From NCBI GenBank assembly GCA_905214855.1, contig CAJMNU010000066.1, forward strand, positions 1 to 7,869: DNA of 7,869 nt, read 5' to 3'. Made by a program: the position numbers and the translations under genes. The DNA comes from an uncultured bacterium. GTDB lineage: Bacteria > Bacillota > Clostridia > Lachnospirales > Lachnospiraceae. Below, piece by piece: positions 1-5,919 of this stretch (positions are counted from its first letter, which is position 1; every line of letters begins with the position of its first letter). The notes below the pieces were generated by a model that worked only from the letters and a program-made list of their open reading frames with translations, did not search any database and was not told where the DNA came from.

Positions 1-213
1 TCCAACACATTTCTTTGGATCAAGTACTGCCTTATCACCACCCAAAAAATCTGTAACAGATACATCTCCTGTTTTCTGAGTCACTAAATGAAGGTTTGGC
101 GCATCCACATCACAGTCTGCGACTGCTTTGGCATTTGCAAATCGGATAAAGGCAGCAGCTGTAGTTGTTTTTCCAGTACCTCCCTTACCTCTGAGGATCA
201 GAAGACGTTTCAT
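1..213 (-). CDS. MinD-superfamily P-loop ATPase with ferredoxin insert, N-terminal part
   Basis: Only the first 71 codons are in the window; the gene continues past the left edge. The ATG at 213 has a good ribosome binding site (GGAGGG, 7 bases upstream). The protein starts MKRLLILRGKGGTGKTTTA, a deviant Walker A motif (KGGTGKT) of the MinD/ParA/Mrp class, followed by ADCDVDAPN, the switch I region typical of the ferredoxin-containing MinD-like ATPases (COG1149 type). The last residues, DPKKCVG, look like the beginning of a CxxCxxC [4Fe-4S] ferredoxin insert. The start lies 29 bases inside the 3' end of the preceding ATPase gene, so the two are translationally coupled and probably work as a pair. 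The family is thought to act in Fe-S or metal cofactor handling in anaerobes; the exact substrate is unknown. Confidence 0.85.
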   Translation of the reverse strand, partial: MKRLLILRGKGGTGKTTTAAAFIRFANAKAVADCDVDAPNLHLVTQKTGDVSVTDFLGGDKAVLDPKKCVG

Positions 214-1042
214 GCACTATCCCTCCAATCTGACGCAGTATCCCTGTAAAGATATTATGCATCTCTTCCATCTCCCATGAGATCACTTTTCCTTCTGCTG
301 CCAATGCCGCAATCTGAGAATCAAATGGAATTCTGGCAAGAATCGGAATCTCATTTTCTCTGCAAAAACTTTCTAACGGAGCATATGGGATATCCTGCTT
401 GTTGATCAATACACCACATTTCTTTTTCAATAAAGATACCAATTCATATACCATTTTAAAATTATGGAAACCAAAAGCCGTAGGTTCTACGACAAGAATA
501 CAAAAGTCTGCATCCATAACGCTTTCCATAACACTGCATGCACTTCCGGGCGGACAGTCGATCACAACAACATCTTCCTCTCCTGCCTGCTTTAATGCAT
601 CTCGGATCACCGGAACTCCAGATGCTTCCCCCAGATTTAAAATACCAGTTACAACTCGGATTTCTCTAGTCTTTCCAAACTCCAGAATCCCAACTGGCTT
701 TGCTTTTTCTGTAATAGCATCTTCAGGACAAACCATCCTACATCCGCCACAGCTATGGCAAACCTCTGAAAATACCATTGGTTTTTCCTTAATATATACC
801 AGAGCATGAAACCGGCAAAAGTCAACACATTTTTTACATCCAGTACACAGATCTGTATGAAATTCTGGTAAAAGTGTATATACTGTCTTTTCTTTTGTCT
901 TCTCTGGTTTTAAAAACAACCTTCCATTTGGTTCTTCCACGTCACAATCAATATACACAGATCTTCCTGCTGCTGCCGCAAGATTCACTGCTGTCAAGGT
1001 TTTTCCTGCTCCGCCCTTACCACTCAAACAAGCAATCTTCAT
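185..1042 (-). CDS. MinD-superfamily P-loop ATPase with inserted 2x[4Fe-4S] ferredoxin domain
   Basis: This 285-residue cytosolic ATPase is complete. Visible motifs in order: deviant Walker A GKGGAGKT (8-15), switch I DCDVEEPN (32-39), a bacterial-type ferredoxin insert with two Cys clusters (C66, C69, C72, C76 and C95, C98, C101, C105-P), and Walker B/switch II VVVIDCPPGS (158-167). All eight cluster ligands and both lysines of the deviant P-loop are present, so it should be active. Its ATG overlaps the stop of the NifX-like gene (ATGA, 1039-1042) and its own 3' end overlaps the next ATPase by 29 bases, giving a tight three-gene operon. This architecture matches COG1149 proteins, usually found in pairs next to NifX/NifB-domain proteins in clostridia. 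A role in Fe-S cluster or metal-cofactor assembly or delivery is inferred from the family; no particular target is shown by the sequence. Confidence 0.9.
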   Translation of the reverse strand: MKIACLSGKGGAGKTLTAVNLAAAAGRSVYIDCDVEEPNGRLFLKPEKTKEKTVYTLLPEFHTDLCTGCKKCVDFCRFHALVYIKEKPMVFSEVCHSCGGCRMVCPEDAITEKAKPVGILEFGKTREIRVVTGILNLGEASGVPVIRDALKQAGEEDVVVIDCPPGSACSVMESVMDADFCILVVEPTAFGFHNFKMVYELVSLLKKKCGVLINKQDIPYAPLESFCRENEIPILARIPFDSQIAALAAEGKVISWEMEEMHNIFTGILRQIGGIVHETSSDPQR

Positions 1043-1389
1043 TGTACACCATGATAGCCACCATGAAATTGTGTCAATTCATCAAGTGCTTCCTCTTCCA
1101 AGGCAACAAGATCATCCGCAGCAGCTTTATTTACGGATTTATAAATTTTCATTCCAGCAGCCTGAAATACTTCAGCCGCATTCTGCCCGCAGCGAACGGT
1201 GATCAAAACATCCACTTTGCGATCTACAAGAAACTGTGCCACTTGAATCCCCGCCCCGCCCTGTGCCTGTGCTGCCGGATTTTCCTCAATTATTTTTTCT
1301 CCATCCTCACAGAAAAGAAAATATGGCGCTCGTGCCAGAACTATGCAGACACCCTGCTTATTTTCGTCTAATGGAATTGCAATTTTCAT
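1039..1389 (-). CDS. NifX/NifB-domain (dinitrogenase Fe-Mo cofactor family) small protein
   Basis: A 116-residue single-domain protein of the NifB/NifX/VnfX-like family (Pfam 'Nitro_FeMo-Co'). It starts MKIAIPLDEN, followed by APYFLF, the QGGAGIQVAQFLVDRKVDVL segment and TVRCGQNAAEVFQAAGMKIY, all typical positions of the fold. The C-terminus carries FHGGYHG, a His/Gly tail common in these proteins and plausibly metal-binding. I chose the ATG at 1389 because a strong GGAGGAGAG site lies 6 bases upstream; an in-frame ATG nine codons earlier (1416) has no such site. It is the first gene of an operon with two ferredoxin-containing MinD-like ATPases. Free-standing members of the family are widespread in non-diazotrophic anaerobes, so this should not be read as nitrogen fixation; binding of an Fe-S or metal cofactor is the likely role. 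Confidence 0.88.
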   Translation of the reverse strand: MKIAIPLDENKQGVCIVLARAPYFLFCEDGEKIIEENPAAQAQGGAGIQVAQFLVDRKVDVLITVRCGQNAAEVFQAAGMKIYKSVNKAAADDLVALEEEALDELTQFHGGYHGVQ

Positions 1390-1485
1390 GATCCACTCTC
1401 CTCCATCATACTCCATAATTAATCTTTTTGAAATGTTTCCAATGAACTAATCTCTATTATCAAAACTACACCTTATACTATTCTT

Positions 1486-1514
1486 ACTATAGCTCTATTT
1501 ATGGCATATGTCAA
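1486..1514 (-). promoter_or_regulatory. Promoter of the nifX-like/MinD-like ATPase operon
   Basis: On the minus strand there is a consensus -35 TTGACA (1509-1514), a 17-bp spacer and -10 TATAGT (1486-1491), which predicts a start near 1479 and a leader of about 90 nt before the ATG at 1389. I see no riboswitch-like or attenuator structure in that leader. The spacing and sequences are near ideal for a housekeeping sigma factor. Confidence 0.8.
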
Positions 1515-1555
1515 TAATCCCTTTTAATCTTACTCTTCATTTTCTCTTTCATGAA

Positions 1556-1601
1556 TAAAAAATCTCCTTTCAATGTTGATCTTGGTCATTGAAAAGAGAT
1601 T
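1556..1601 (-). terminator. Intrinsic terminator after the coiled-coil gene
   Basis: Arms 1561-1575 and 1587-1601 form a 15-bp stem with one non-Watson-Crick position and an 11-base loop. In the minus-strand transcript it is followed by a U-run (complement of the A-run 1557-1562). It starts only six bases after the stop codon at 1607. A short T-run on the plus side as well (1600-1603) means it could act in both directions, but no plus-strand gene needs it. Confidence 0.85.
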
Positions 1602-1606
1602 TTCAT

Positions 1607-2116
1607 TTAGAATATGATTTCCATTTTCTGTGTATTATTCAATACATCCAAAGCCGTCTGTGCCTGAGTAAGTTCTTCTGTCACTCTCTCAAACTCCTCC
1701 TGCACCATTCGGATATCATAGTTAGCATACATATAGTCAATGATTGGGCTATTATGTGAAAACATAGCATGTTCTCTTTGCTTTGGCAGCCGACTTTTCA
1801 TCTGGAACAATTTCTGTCTTTTCAGAGTAAGTTGAGGAATATAGACTAAAACCTCATCCACGGTCATTTCTAGCTCCGGAACAGTATGACTTATGTTAAA
1901 GCAATTGATCGCATGTTTTACAACTCTGATCTTTCTGTCCAATTCTTTTAACTCTTCCTGAACTGAAGCATAGTTATATTCTGGTCTGACAGACTCCACA
2001 TCTTCACCTAAAGCAGCCTGAAATGTAGCACACTGTTTTTCTCTCAACAATATGGCATCTTTTTCTTCCTTCAATTTTCTAAGCAGCTTATTTGCCTCTG
2101 ATGATGTATATTGCAT
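1607..2116 (-). CDS. Coiled-coil protein, possibly DIP1984/septicolysin-like
   Basis: A 169-residue soluble, highly charged, mostly helical protein with no signal peptide or membrane segment. The N-terminal half (EANKLLRKLKEEKDAILLRE, then EELKELDRKIRVVKHAIN) and the C-terminus (VQEEFERVTEELTQAQTALD) look like coiled coils, joined by a segment reading INCFNISHTVPELEMTVDE. The order 'helix - (I)N..N - TL/TVDE - helix' resembles the DIP1984/septicolysin family, but I cannot confirm this without a profile search. I place the start at 2116 because AAGGAGGA lies just upstream; an in-frame ATG 12 codons earlier (2152) has no such site and would put the ribosome site inside the gene. It forms its own transcription unit, with a promoter at 2177-2205 and a terminator at 1556-1601. 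Function unknown. Confidence 0.75.
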   Translation of the reverse strand: MQYTSSEANKLLRKLKEEKDAILLREKQCATFQAALGEDVESVRPEYNYASVQEELKELDRKIRVVKHAINCFNISHTVPELEMTVDEVLVYIPQLTLKRQKLFQMKSRLPKQREHAMFSHNSPIIDYMYANYDIRMVQEEFERVTEELTQAQTALDVLNNTQKMEIIF

Positions 2117-2176
2117 AGATCTTCCTCCTTGCCTTGTCTTTTTTGAAATCAATCAATACAAATAATGGATATTCTT

Positions 2177-2205
2177 ATTATATCTCTTCACCTTGTTTCT
2201 GTCAT
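2177..2205 (-). promoter_or_regulatory. Promoter of the coiled-coil gene
   Basis: Minus-strand -35 ATGACA (2200-2205), a 17-bp spacer and a perfect -10 TATAAT (2177-2182). The predicted start is near 2170, about 54 nt before the chosen ATG at 2116. This supports 2116 as the start codon and separates the gene from the MATE operon ending at 2229. Confidence 0.7.
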
Positions 2206-2228
2206 TCAACCAGCAGTTGAAACTATGC

Positions 2229-3563
2229 TTAATAATGATATTTCTTTCTTTTTATGATCAAAAAGATCACAACAAACACTACTGCCATAAATTCTGCAAC
2301 AACAATAGAAATCCAAATGCCATGGATTCCCCAGATAAGCGGAAGGATCAAAACAGCTCCCACCTGAAAAACCAATGTCCTCAAAAAAGATATCACAGCA
2401 GAAATCACCCCATCGTTTAAAGCAGTAAAAAATCCTGATCCAAAAATCGCAAATCCCATAAAGAAAAAAGATAATGCAAAAATCCTGAATCCTGACACCG
2501 TCAACTCCATCAGTTCGGTGTCATAGCCAACGAAAATCCTTGCCAACGGTATAGCAAGACTTTCTGCTGCCACGATCATAGCAAGTCCAAAACTCCCGAT
2601 CATCACAAGACTCTTCTTCAACAGCCCATCAAGTTCTTTATGATTTTGTGCGCCATCATGATATCCTATCACAGGTGCTGTTCCAATGGAATATCCAATG
2701 AATGCTGCGGAAAAGATCATGCTGACATACATCATCACGCCATATGCAGCGATTCCATTTTCCCCAGCGTACTGGATCAACTGCAAATTATACAGCATAC
2801 CAACAAGACTCATGGATACATTACTCATAAACTCAGAAGAACCATTGATACAGGCTCTCAAAATAATTTTTCCATAGAAATGTGTTTTTCCAATCCTTAA
2901 AATACTACTATTTTTTCTAAAAAAGTAAAAAAGAGGGATCACGCCTCCCACAACCTGACTCATTGCTGTTGCGATGGCTGCACCTGCCAGTTTGTATTCT
3001 TGAGGAAACAAAATGACAAGCAATGCATCTAAAATCATATTGGTAATACCAGAAGAAACTGTGACAATTAAACCAATCTGTGGTTTTTCAGCTGTCACAA
3101 AAAAGCTCTGAAATAACAATTGTAATACAAAAAATGGCAGTGCCAAAAGGATGATCCGAGCATATAGAACACAATGTTCCAGCAATTCTCCTTCTGCTCC
3201 CAGAAGTTCTGCAATTGATCGTATAAATACAAACCCCAAAACAGAGAAAACGATCCCCAATATAAAAGAAACATAGACAAACAGAGAAAAGTACTGATTT
3301 GCCTTCTCTTTATCTCCCTCTCCAAATGTCTTTGCTACAATAGCCGTACCACCTGTACCGAACATAAATCCAACGGTTGCCACGATCATCAAAAACGGCA
3401 TGATCAGATTAACTGCTGCAAATGGTGTTTTTCCTGCAAAATTAGATACAAAAAATCCATCCACCACACCATAAATGGATGAAAAAATCATCATAGCAAT
3501 AGATGGCAGCGTAAATCGTATCAACCTGCCATATGTAAAATGATCTGAAAGCTGAATCTTCAT
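2229..3563 (-). CDS. MATE family multidrug/Na+ antiporter
   Basis: A 444-residue integral membrane protein of normal MATE length, with about 12 hydrophobic segments. It starts with a short cytosolic stretch, then the first helix RFTLPSIAMMIFSSIYGVVD; the following GFFVSNFAGKTPFAAVNLIMP is the characteristic first-repeat signature of MATE proteins. GYSIGTAPVIGYHDGAQNH marks the matching position in the second half, about residues 290-310. The C-terminus ends in the basic IIKRKKYHY. It resembles the MepA-like/DinF-like branch found in clostridia; the substrate cannot be read from the sequence. The ATG overlaps the stop of the kinase-like gene (ATGA, 3560-3563) and a GGGAGAGA site lies within that gene's end, so the two are translationally coupled. 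It is the last gene of an operon led by a MarR regulator, so inducible drug or metabolite efflux is the likely role. Confidence 0.93.
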   Translation of the reverse strand: MKIQLSDHFTYGRLIRFTLPSIAMMIFSSIYGVVDGFFVSNFAGKTPFAAVNLIMPFLMIVATVGFMFGTGGTAIVAKTFGEGDKEKANQYFSLFVYVSFILGIVFSVLGFVFIRSIAELLGAEGELLEHCVLYARIILLALPFFVLQLLFQSFFVTAEKPQIGLIVTVSSGITNMILDALLVILFPQEYKLAGAAIATAMSQVVGGVIPLFYFFRKNSSILRIGKTHFYGKIILRACINGSSEFMSNVSMSLVGMLYNLQLIQYAGENGIAAYGVMMYVSMIFSAAFIGYSIGTAPVIGYHDGAQNHKELDGLLKKSLVMIGSFGLAMIVAAESLAIPLARIFVGYDTELMELTVSGFRIFALSFFFMGFAIFGSGFFTALNDGVISAVISFLRTLVFQVGAVLILPLIWGIHGIWISIVVAEFMAVVFVVIFLIIKRKKYHY

Positions 3564-4180
3564 TCTTCTCTCCCAAACCAGCGATTTGCAAAAATAGCTA
3601 CCGCTGCTGCTAATTCTTTCATATTCCAGCCACTTGTATTGACTGTTAAATTATAGGTATCACGCTGCCCCCATGGTGTCCCTGAAAGCATCGTTCTTGT
3701 CTGGGCACGCATCTTATCAATCTGCTTTATTTTTCTTTTGAGTTCCTTGTCTATGAGATTCTCATTTTCAGGCGCTCTCTCTTTACAGCGCTGCATCTTT
3801 GTTTCCATATCTGCACACACAAAAATACGGAATGGCTGATAGTCCTGTAAGATCAGATCTGCATTTCTGCCTACAATCACACAATCCTTTCCTAATGCAG
3901 CGATCTCCTCTAATACATGCTTTTGTACAAGAAGGAGATGCACTTTGTTGTTCTGCGTATACATAGAAGAACCAATGCTGCACCGATATGTAACAGGATA
4001 CTTCTGCCAACCATGTTCATCCAGATTTTTTTCTACATAATCAGCATCTAAATTGTTTTCTCTTGCAACTGCAGAGACAATCTCACTATCATAATAGTCA
4101 AATCCCAACTCATCTGCGATACGTTTTCCAAGCTCCCTTCCACCACTTCCAAATTCACGGCTTATAGTAATGATCCTCAT
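3560..4180 (-). CDS. Cytidylate kinase-like family protein (P-loop)
   Basis: A 206-residue cytosolic protein of the cytidylate-kinase-like family (Pfam Cytidylate_kin2). It begins MRIITISREFGSGGRELG, where GSGGRELGK replaces the usual GxxxxGKS/T: the loop is glycine-rich but has no lysine-Ser/Thr pair at the canonical place, as is normal for this family. Further marks are the DYYDSEIV segment, CVIVGRNADLIL in the middle and, near the end, WGQRDTYNLTVNTS, a conserved family block. Real CMP kinase (Cmk) is a different, longer-conserved protein, so I do not call it cmk. A good AAGGGGG site precedes the ATG at 4180; marR ends 35 bases upstream and the MATE gene overlaps by 4 bases. The co-transcription with an exporter suggests phosphorylation of a small molecule linked to efflux or resistance, but no substrate is known to me. 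Confidence 0.88.
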   Translation of the reverse strand: MRIITISREFGSGGRELGKRIADELGFDYYDSEIVSAVARENNLDADYVEKNLDEHGWQKYPVTYRCSIGSSMYTQNNKVHLLLVQKHVLEEIAALGKDCVIVGRNADLILQDYQPFRIFVCADMETKMQRCKERAPENENLIDKELKRKIKQIDKMRAQTRTMLSGTPWGQRDTYNLTVNTSGWNMKELAAAVAIFANRWFGREE

Positions 4181-4215
4181 AAAAATCCCCCTTTCAACCA
4201 GCTTCCTACCTTTAT

Positions 4216-4653
4216 CTACAGTTTTGTAAGTTGTTTCTGAAACGACTGCATATATTTTTCCAGCAAATGGATATATGCATCAATCTCTTCTTGTGACCAA
4301 GATGAAAAAACTTCACTCTCCGTTTCAAATATTCTGGCTGCTGTGTTCAGGACATACTCTTTGCCCTGTTCTGTTAGACATACACGTTTTGCCCTTCCCT
4401 TGTATTGCTCTAAATAAAGAATTTCGTCTTTCTCAAGTTTACGGATCGCTGTATTAACAGTTTGTTTGCTAATTCCTGATCCCTTGTAAATATCACTGAG
4501 AAGGCAACTCTCCCCATGATCATGGATCGTATATAAAACCCGCATAACGCTGTCTGCCAAACCAATCTTTAAACATGCCTGATGGTATAAAGCATCTGTT
4601 TCAGAAATCAAATAATTCATTCGATGGATCTTATCTGATAAATTGCATTTCAT
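4216..4653 (-). CDS. MarR family transcriptional regulator
   Basis: A 145-residue winged-helix protein of usual MarR length. N-terminal helices (1-45) for dimerisation are followed by the DNA-binding domain: LLSDIYKGSGISKQTVNTAI with the recognition helix around residues 62-74 and the wing EQYKGRAKRVCLTEQG (82-97), then a C-terminal dimerisation helix. The ATG at 4653 has a GGAGGGG site 4 bases upstream. It is the first gene of the operon with the kinase-like protein and the MATE exporter. Two copies of a GTAYGAATTCATAC element lie in its promoter, so it most likely represses its own operon and is released by a ligand exported or modified by the downstream proteins. C3, C27, C50 and C92 are present, but nothing shows redox sensing. 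Confidence 0.92.
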   Translation of the reverse strand: MKCNLSDKIHRMNYLISETDALYHQACLKIGLADSVMRVLYTIHDHGESCLLSDIYKGSGISKQTVNTAIRKLEKDEILYLEQYKGRAKRVCLTEQGKEYVLNTAARIFETESEVFSSWSQEEIDAYIHLLEKYMQSFQKQLTKL

Positions 4654-4666
4654 CTTGCCCCTCCAT

Positions 4667-4684
4667 GTACGAATTCATACTTGT
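4667..4684. promoter_or_regulatory. Predicted MarR operator 2, over the transcription start
   Basis: The sequence reads GTACGAATTCATACTTGT, an 18-base near-copy of operator 1 with one changed base, which also breaks one pair of the palindrome. It covers the predicted start of the marR transcript (about 4681). Its centre is 27 bp from that of operator 1. Binding by MarR is inferred from position and symmetry. Confidence 0.7.
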
Positions 4685-4687
4685 TAT

Positions 4688-4716
4688 ACTATAGTATGAA
4701 TTCATACTTGTGTCAA
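4688..4716 (-). promoter_or_regulatory. Promoter of the marR-kinase-MATE operon
   Basis: Minus-strand -35 TTGACA (4711-4716), a 17-bp spacer and -10 TATAGT (4688-4693), predicting a start near 4681 and a leader of about 28 nt. The spacer is almost entirely taken up by operator 1, so a bound MarR dimer would block RNA polymerase directly. Confidence 0.85.
4693..4708. promoter_or_regulatory. Predicted MarR operator 1, perfect palindrome in the promoter spacer
   Basis: AGTATGAATTCATACT is a perfect 16-bp inverted repeat centred between 4700 and 4701. The 18-base unit shared with operator 2 runs 4694-4711. It lies between the -10 and the -35 and touches both. The size and symmetry fit a MarR dimer site. 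Confidence 0.8.
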
Positions 4717-4724
4717 TCTTTTTC

Positions 4725-4762
4725 CAAAAAGGAAAAGCCGCCAGAACAGAATTCTGGCAGCC
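4725..4762 (-). terminator. Intrinsic terminator after yccF
   Basis: Arms 4736-4746 and 4752-4762 make an 11-bp GC-rich stem (GCCAGAA/TTCTGGC core plus G-U pairs in the minus-strand RNA) with a 5-base loop. It is followed on the minus strand by TTTTCCTTTTT. It sits about 70 bases past the yccF stop codon and just upstream of the marR promoter, so it insulates the two operons. Confidence 0.8.
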
Positions 4763-4830
4763 TCCTTATTGTATTTTATTCACTTTTTGAATTCCATTTC
4801 ACATCCTACACGTTATGATCCACTGGATTT

Positions 4831-5193
4831 CTAATTATGGATCTCTGCTCCAAATGGCATAAGTGCCAATTTCGCCAACTTAAATTGCTGCAGCCCAAAC
4901 GGAATTCCTATAATGCTTATACAAAGCATAACCCCAAGTACCAAATGTTCCAACGCTAATGGAAGTCCTGACACAAGAAGCCAGATAATATTCAGTAAAA
5001 AAGAACCTGCTCCTCCACCATATACCACATCTTTCCCAAATGGAAAAAAGCTCAGGGAAGCAAATTTAAAACATTGCATTCCGACTGGAATTCCAACAAT
5101 TGTGATACACCAAAGACATCCCATAAAACACCAGCTCAATCCGCTGATCGCACCGCCAAAAATAAACCAAAGTATATTTCCTAAACATCCCAT
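4831..5193 (-). CDS. YccF domain inner-membrane protein
   Basis: A 120-residue membrane protein built from two YccF (DUF307) repeats. Repeat 1 has N6-I-L-W9, then CITIVGIPVG (29-38) and FFPFG (49-53). Repeat 2 has N68-I-I-W71, then CISIIGIPFG (91-100) and LMPFG (111-115). Both repeats are intact and there are about four hydrophobic stretches. The start at 5193 has an AAGGAGA site about 8 bases upstream. It follows the 139-residue gene by 67 bases with no terminator between them, and only a weak -10-like TATAAT (5233-5238) without a matching -35, so it is probably the second gene of the riboswitch-controlled operon. The molecular function of YccF proteins is not established; here, expression under an Mn2+-type riboswitch is the only hint. 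Confidence 0.92.
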   Translation of the reverse strand: MGCLGNILWFIFGGAISGLSWCFMGCLWCITIVGIPVGMQCFKFASLSFFPFGKDVVYGGGAGSFLLNIIWLLVSGLPLALEHLVLGVMLCISIIGIPFGLQQFKLAKLALMPFGAEIHN

Positions 5194-5260
5194 AGTATTC
5201 TCTCCTTTTCTTATATCTTATATCTAATTTTTATTATATGTTCCTATGTATCTCTATCTT

Positions 5261-5680
5261 TTATTTACAGTTTTTAAGTTCTTCAAGCAAACACTCCACC
5301 CTATGAATCACTTTATTGATCTCTTCTGCTGTTTCTCGAATTTTAGACTGCACCATATAATCTACAAAAAAACCGTCAAAAAAGAAATCTGCAAAAGAAA
5401 GGAAACCGTTGATATCTACATTTAATCTTTCATAATCGGGAATATCTCTCAACTCTGTCTCAAATTTTTTCAAATCCATCTTTGCTGTTTCCAAATAGGA
5501 AGACGCAGCATTGATCCTTGAATATTTTACTATATCTGCAATCAAACCACCTCCTATCATATCAAAAATCCCCCAGTTTTTTGCACTAGTGAGATTGTCA
5601 TATGCAGTTTTCAAACTTCCTAATGCTCGTTCTCCTGCCAGAATTGCTTCATCTAATTCCTTTTTTAATTCTTCTGACAC
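5261..5680 (-). CDS. Uncharacterised helical protein, first gene under the riboswitch
   Basis: A 139-residue, soluble-looking protein that I cannot assign to a named family. It starts at a GTG (5680) with AAGGAG 7 bases upstream; no ATG is better placed. The N-terminal part (residues 1-30, ELDEAILAGERALGSLKTAY) and the C-terminal part (IRETAEEINKVIHRVECLLEEL) are amphipathic helices likely to form coiled coils. Between them is a distinct block NWGIFDMIGGGLIADIVKYS (about 35-54), Gly-rich and hydrophobic, and further on LSFADFFFDGFFVDYMVQSK, an aromatic, acidic stretch. Neither is long enough to be a clear transmembrane helix, but both could touch a membrane or a partner. It is the first open reading frame after the yybP-ykoY riboswitch and is followed by yccF, so a role linked to Mn2+ or to the YccF protein is inferred from context only. 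Confidence 0.85.
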   Translation of the reverse strand: MSEELKKELDEAILAGERALGSLKTAYDNLTSAKNWGIFDMIGGGLIADIVKYSRINAASSYLETAKMDLKKFETELRDIPDYERLNVDINGFLSFADFFFDGFFVDYMVQSKIRETAEEINKVIHRVECLLEELKNCK

Positions 5681-5697
5681 AATAATTCTCCTTCCTT

Positions 5698-5733
5698 TTT
5701 TACTCTGTTATATCATTTTACTCTGTTATATCA
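5698..5733. repeat. Exact 18-bp tandem duplication in the leader
   Basis: The 18-base unit TTTTACTCTGTTATATCA occurs twice without mismatch (5698-5715 and 5716-5733), ending next to the ribosome binding site of the 139-residue gene. In the minus-strand transcript each copy contains CAGAGTAA, complementary to TTACTCTG of the leader (5764-5771 on the plus strand), so the two copies are alternative partners for one hairpin arm. Confidence 0.9.
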
Positions 5734-5780
5734 ACGATCCAGCACTTTCTGTTACGACAGCCTCAGAGTAATTTTTTATA

Positions 5781-5822
5781 AAAAAAGACTCCTATTATGA
5801 CATATGCCACAATAAAAGTCTT
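5781..5822 (-). terminator. Intrinsic terminator, expression platform of the Mn2+ riboswitch
   Basis: In the minus-strand RNA, arms 5822-5806 and 5801-5785 pair over 17 positions without a mismatch (Watson-Crick plus four G-U pairs) around an AUAU tetraloop, followed by a run of seven U. The 5' arm contains the 3' strand of the riboswitch P1 helix (5811-5818), so aptamer and terminator cannot form together. It lies about 100 nt before the start of the next gene. Confidence 0.88.
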
Positions 5823-5908
5823 GCTGTCTCATTTGATACGGATGCCTCATCGGCATCGGCTGTCGGTTTCAAATATATCCTTATGGATATTCGCTACTCC
5901 CTTTCATT
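5811..5908 (-). ncRNA. yybP-ykoY (manganese) riboswitch aptamer
   Basis: The minus-strand RNA shows the class hallmarks: AAAGGGAGUAGCG on the 5' side (5892-5904) and ACAGCAAGAC on the 3' side, next to P1. P1 is AAUGAAAG (5901-5908) with CUUUUAUU (5811-5818), eight pairs including one G-U. P2 is a perfect hairpin AUAUCC-AUAA-GGAUAU (5875-5890). P3 pairs AUUUGA with UCAAAU (5869-5874 with 5831-5836) and is capped by GAUGCC/GGCAUC (5841-5857), with the conserved-looking AACCGACAGCC internal loop. It sits about 5 nt after the predicted transcription start. Members of this class bind Mn2+ and usually switch on Mn-efflux or TerC-type genes. Class assignment rests on my reading of motifs and helices; a covariance-model search (Rfam RF00080) would settle it. 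Confidence 0.87.
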
Positions 5909-5919
5909 TGCTTGTCTGT

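Noticed and set aside
399..809. Open frame on the plus strand, 136 codons
   Set aside because: It is fully antisense to the ferredoxin-MinD ATPase and shows no domain or ribosome binding site.
874..1371. Open frame on the plus strand, 165 codons
   Set aside because: It lies antisense to the NifX-like and ATPase genes, which have clear family motifs. The predicted protein is rich in Ser, Leu, Phe and Cys in the way of an antisense shadow, and there is no ribosome binding site.
1039..1389. Evidence of nitrogen fixation
   Set aside because: The NifX/NifB domain alone is widespread in anaerobes without nitrogenase, and no nif structural gene is in the window.
2205..2221. Hairpin TTCAAC/GTTGAA after the MATE gene
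   Set aside because: The stem is only 6 bp with no following T-run on the minus strand, and it overlaps the -35 of the next gene's promoter. It is not a convincing terminator.
3095..3325. Minus-strand open frame inside the MATE gene
   Set aside because: It is an alternative frame of the MATE gene without start signals. The MATE frame is intact over the whole stretch.
5233..5261. Separate promoter for yccF
   Set aside because: There is a TATAAT-like -10, but the -35 position reads AAAGAT, far from consensus. In A/T-rich sequence this is expected by chance.
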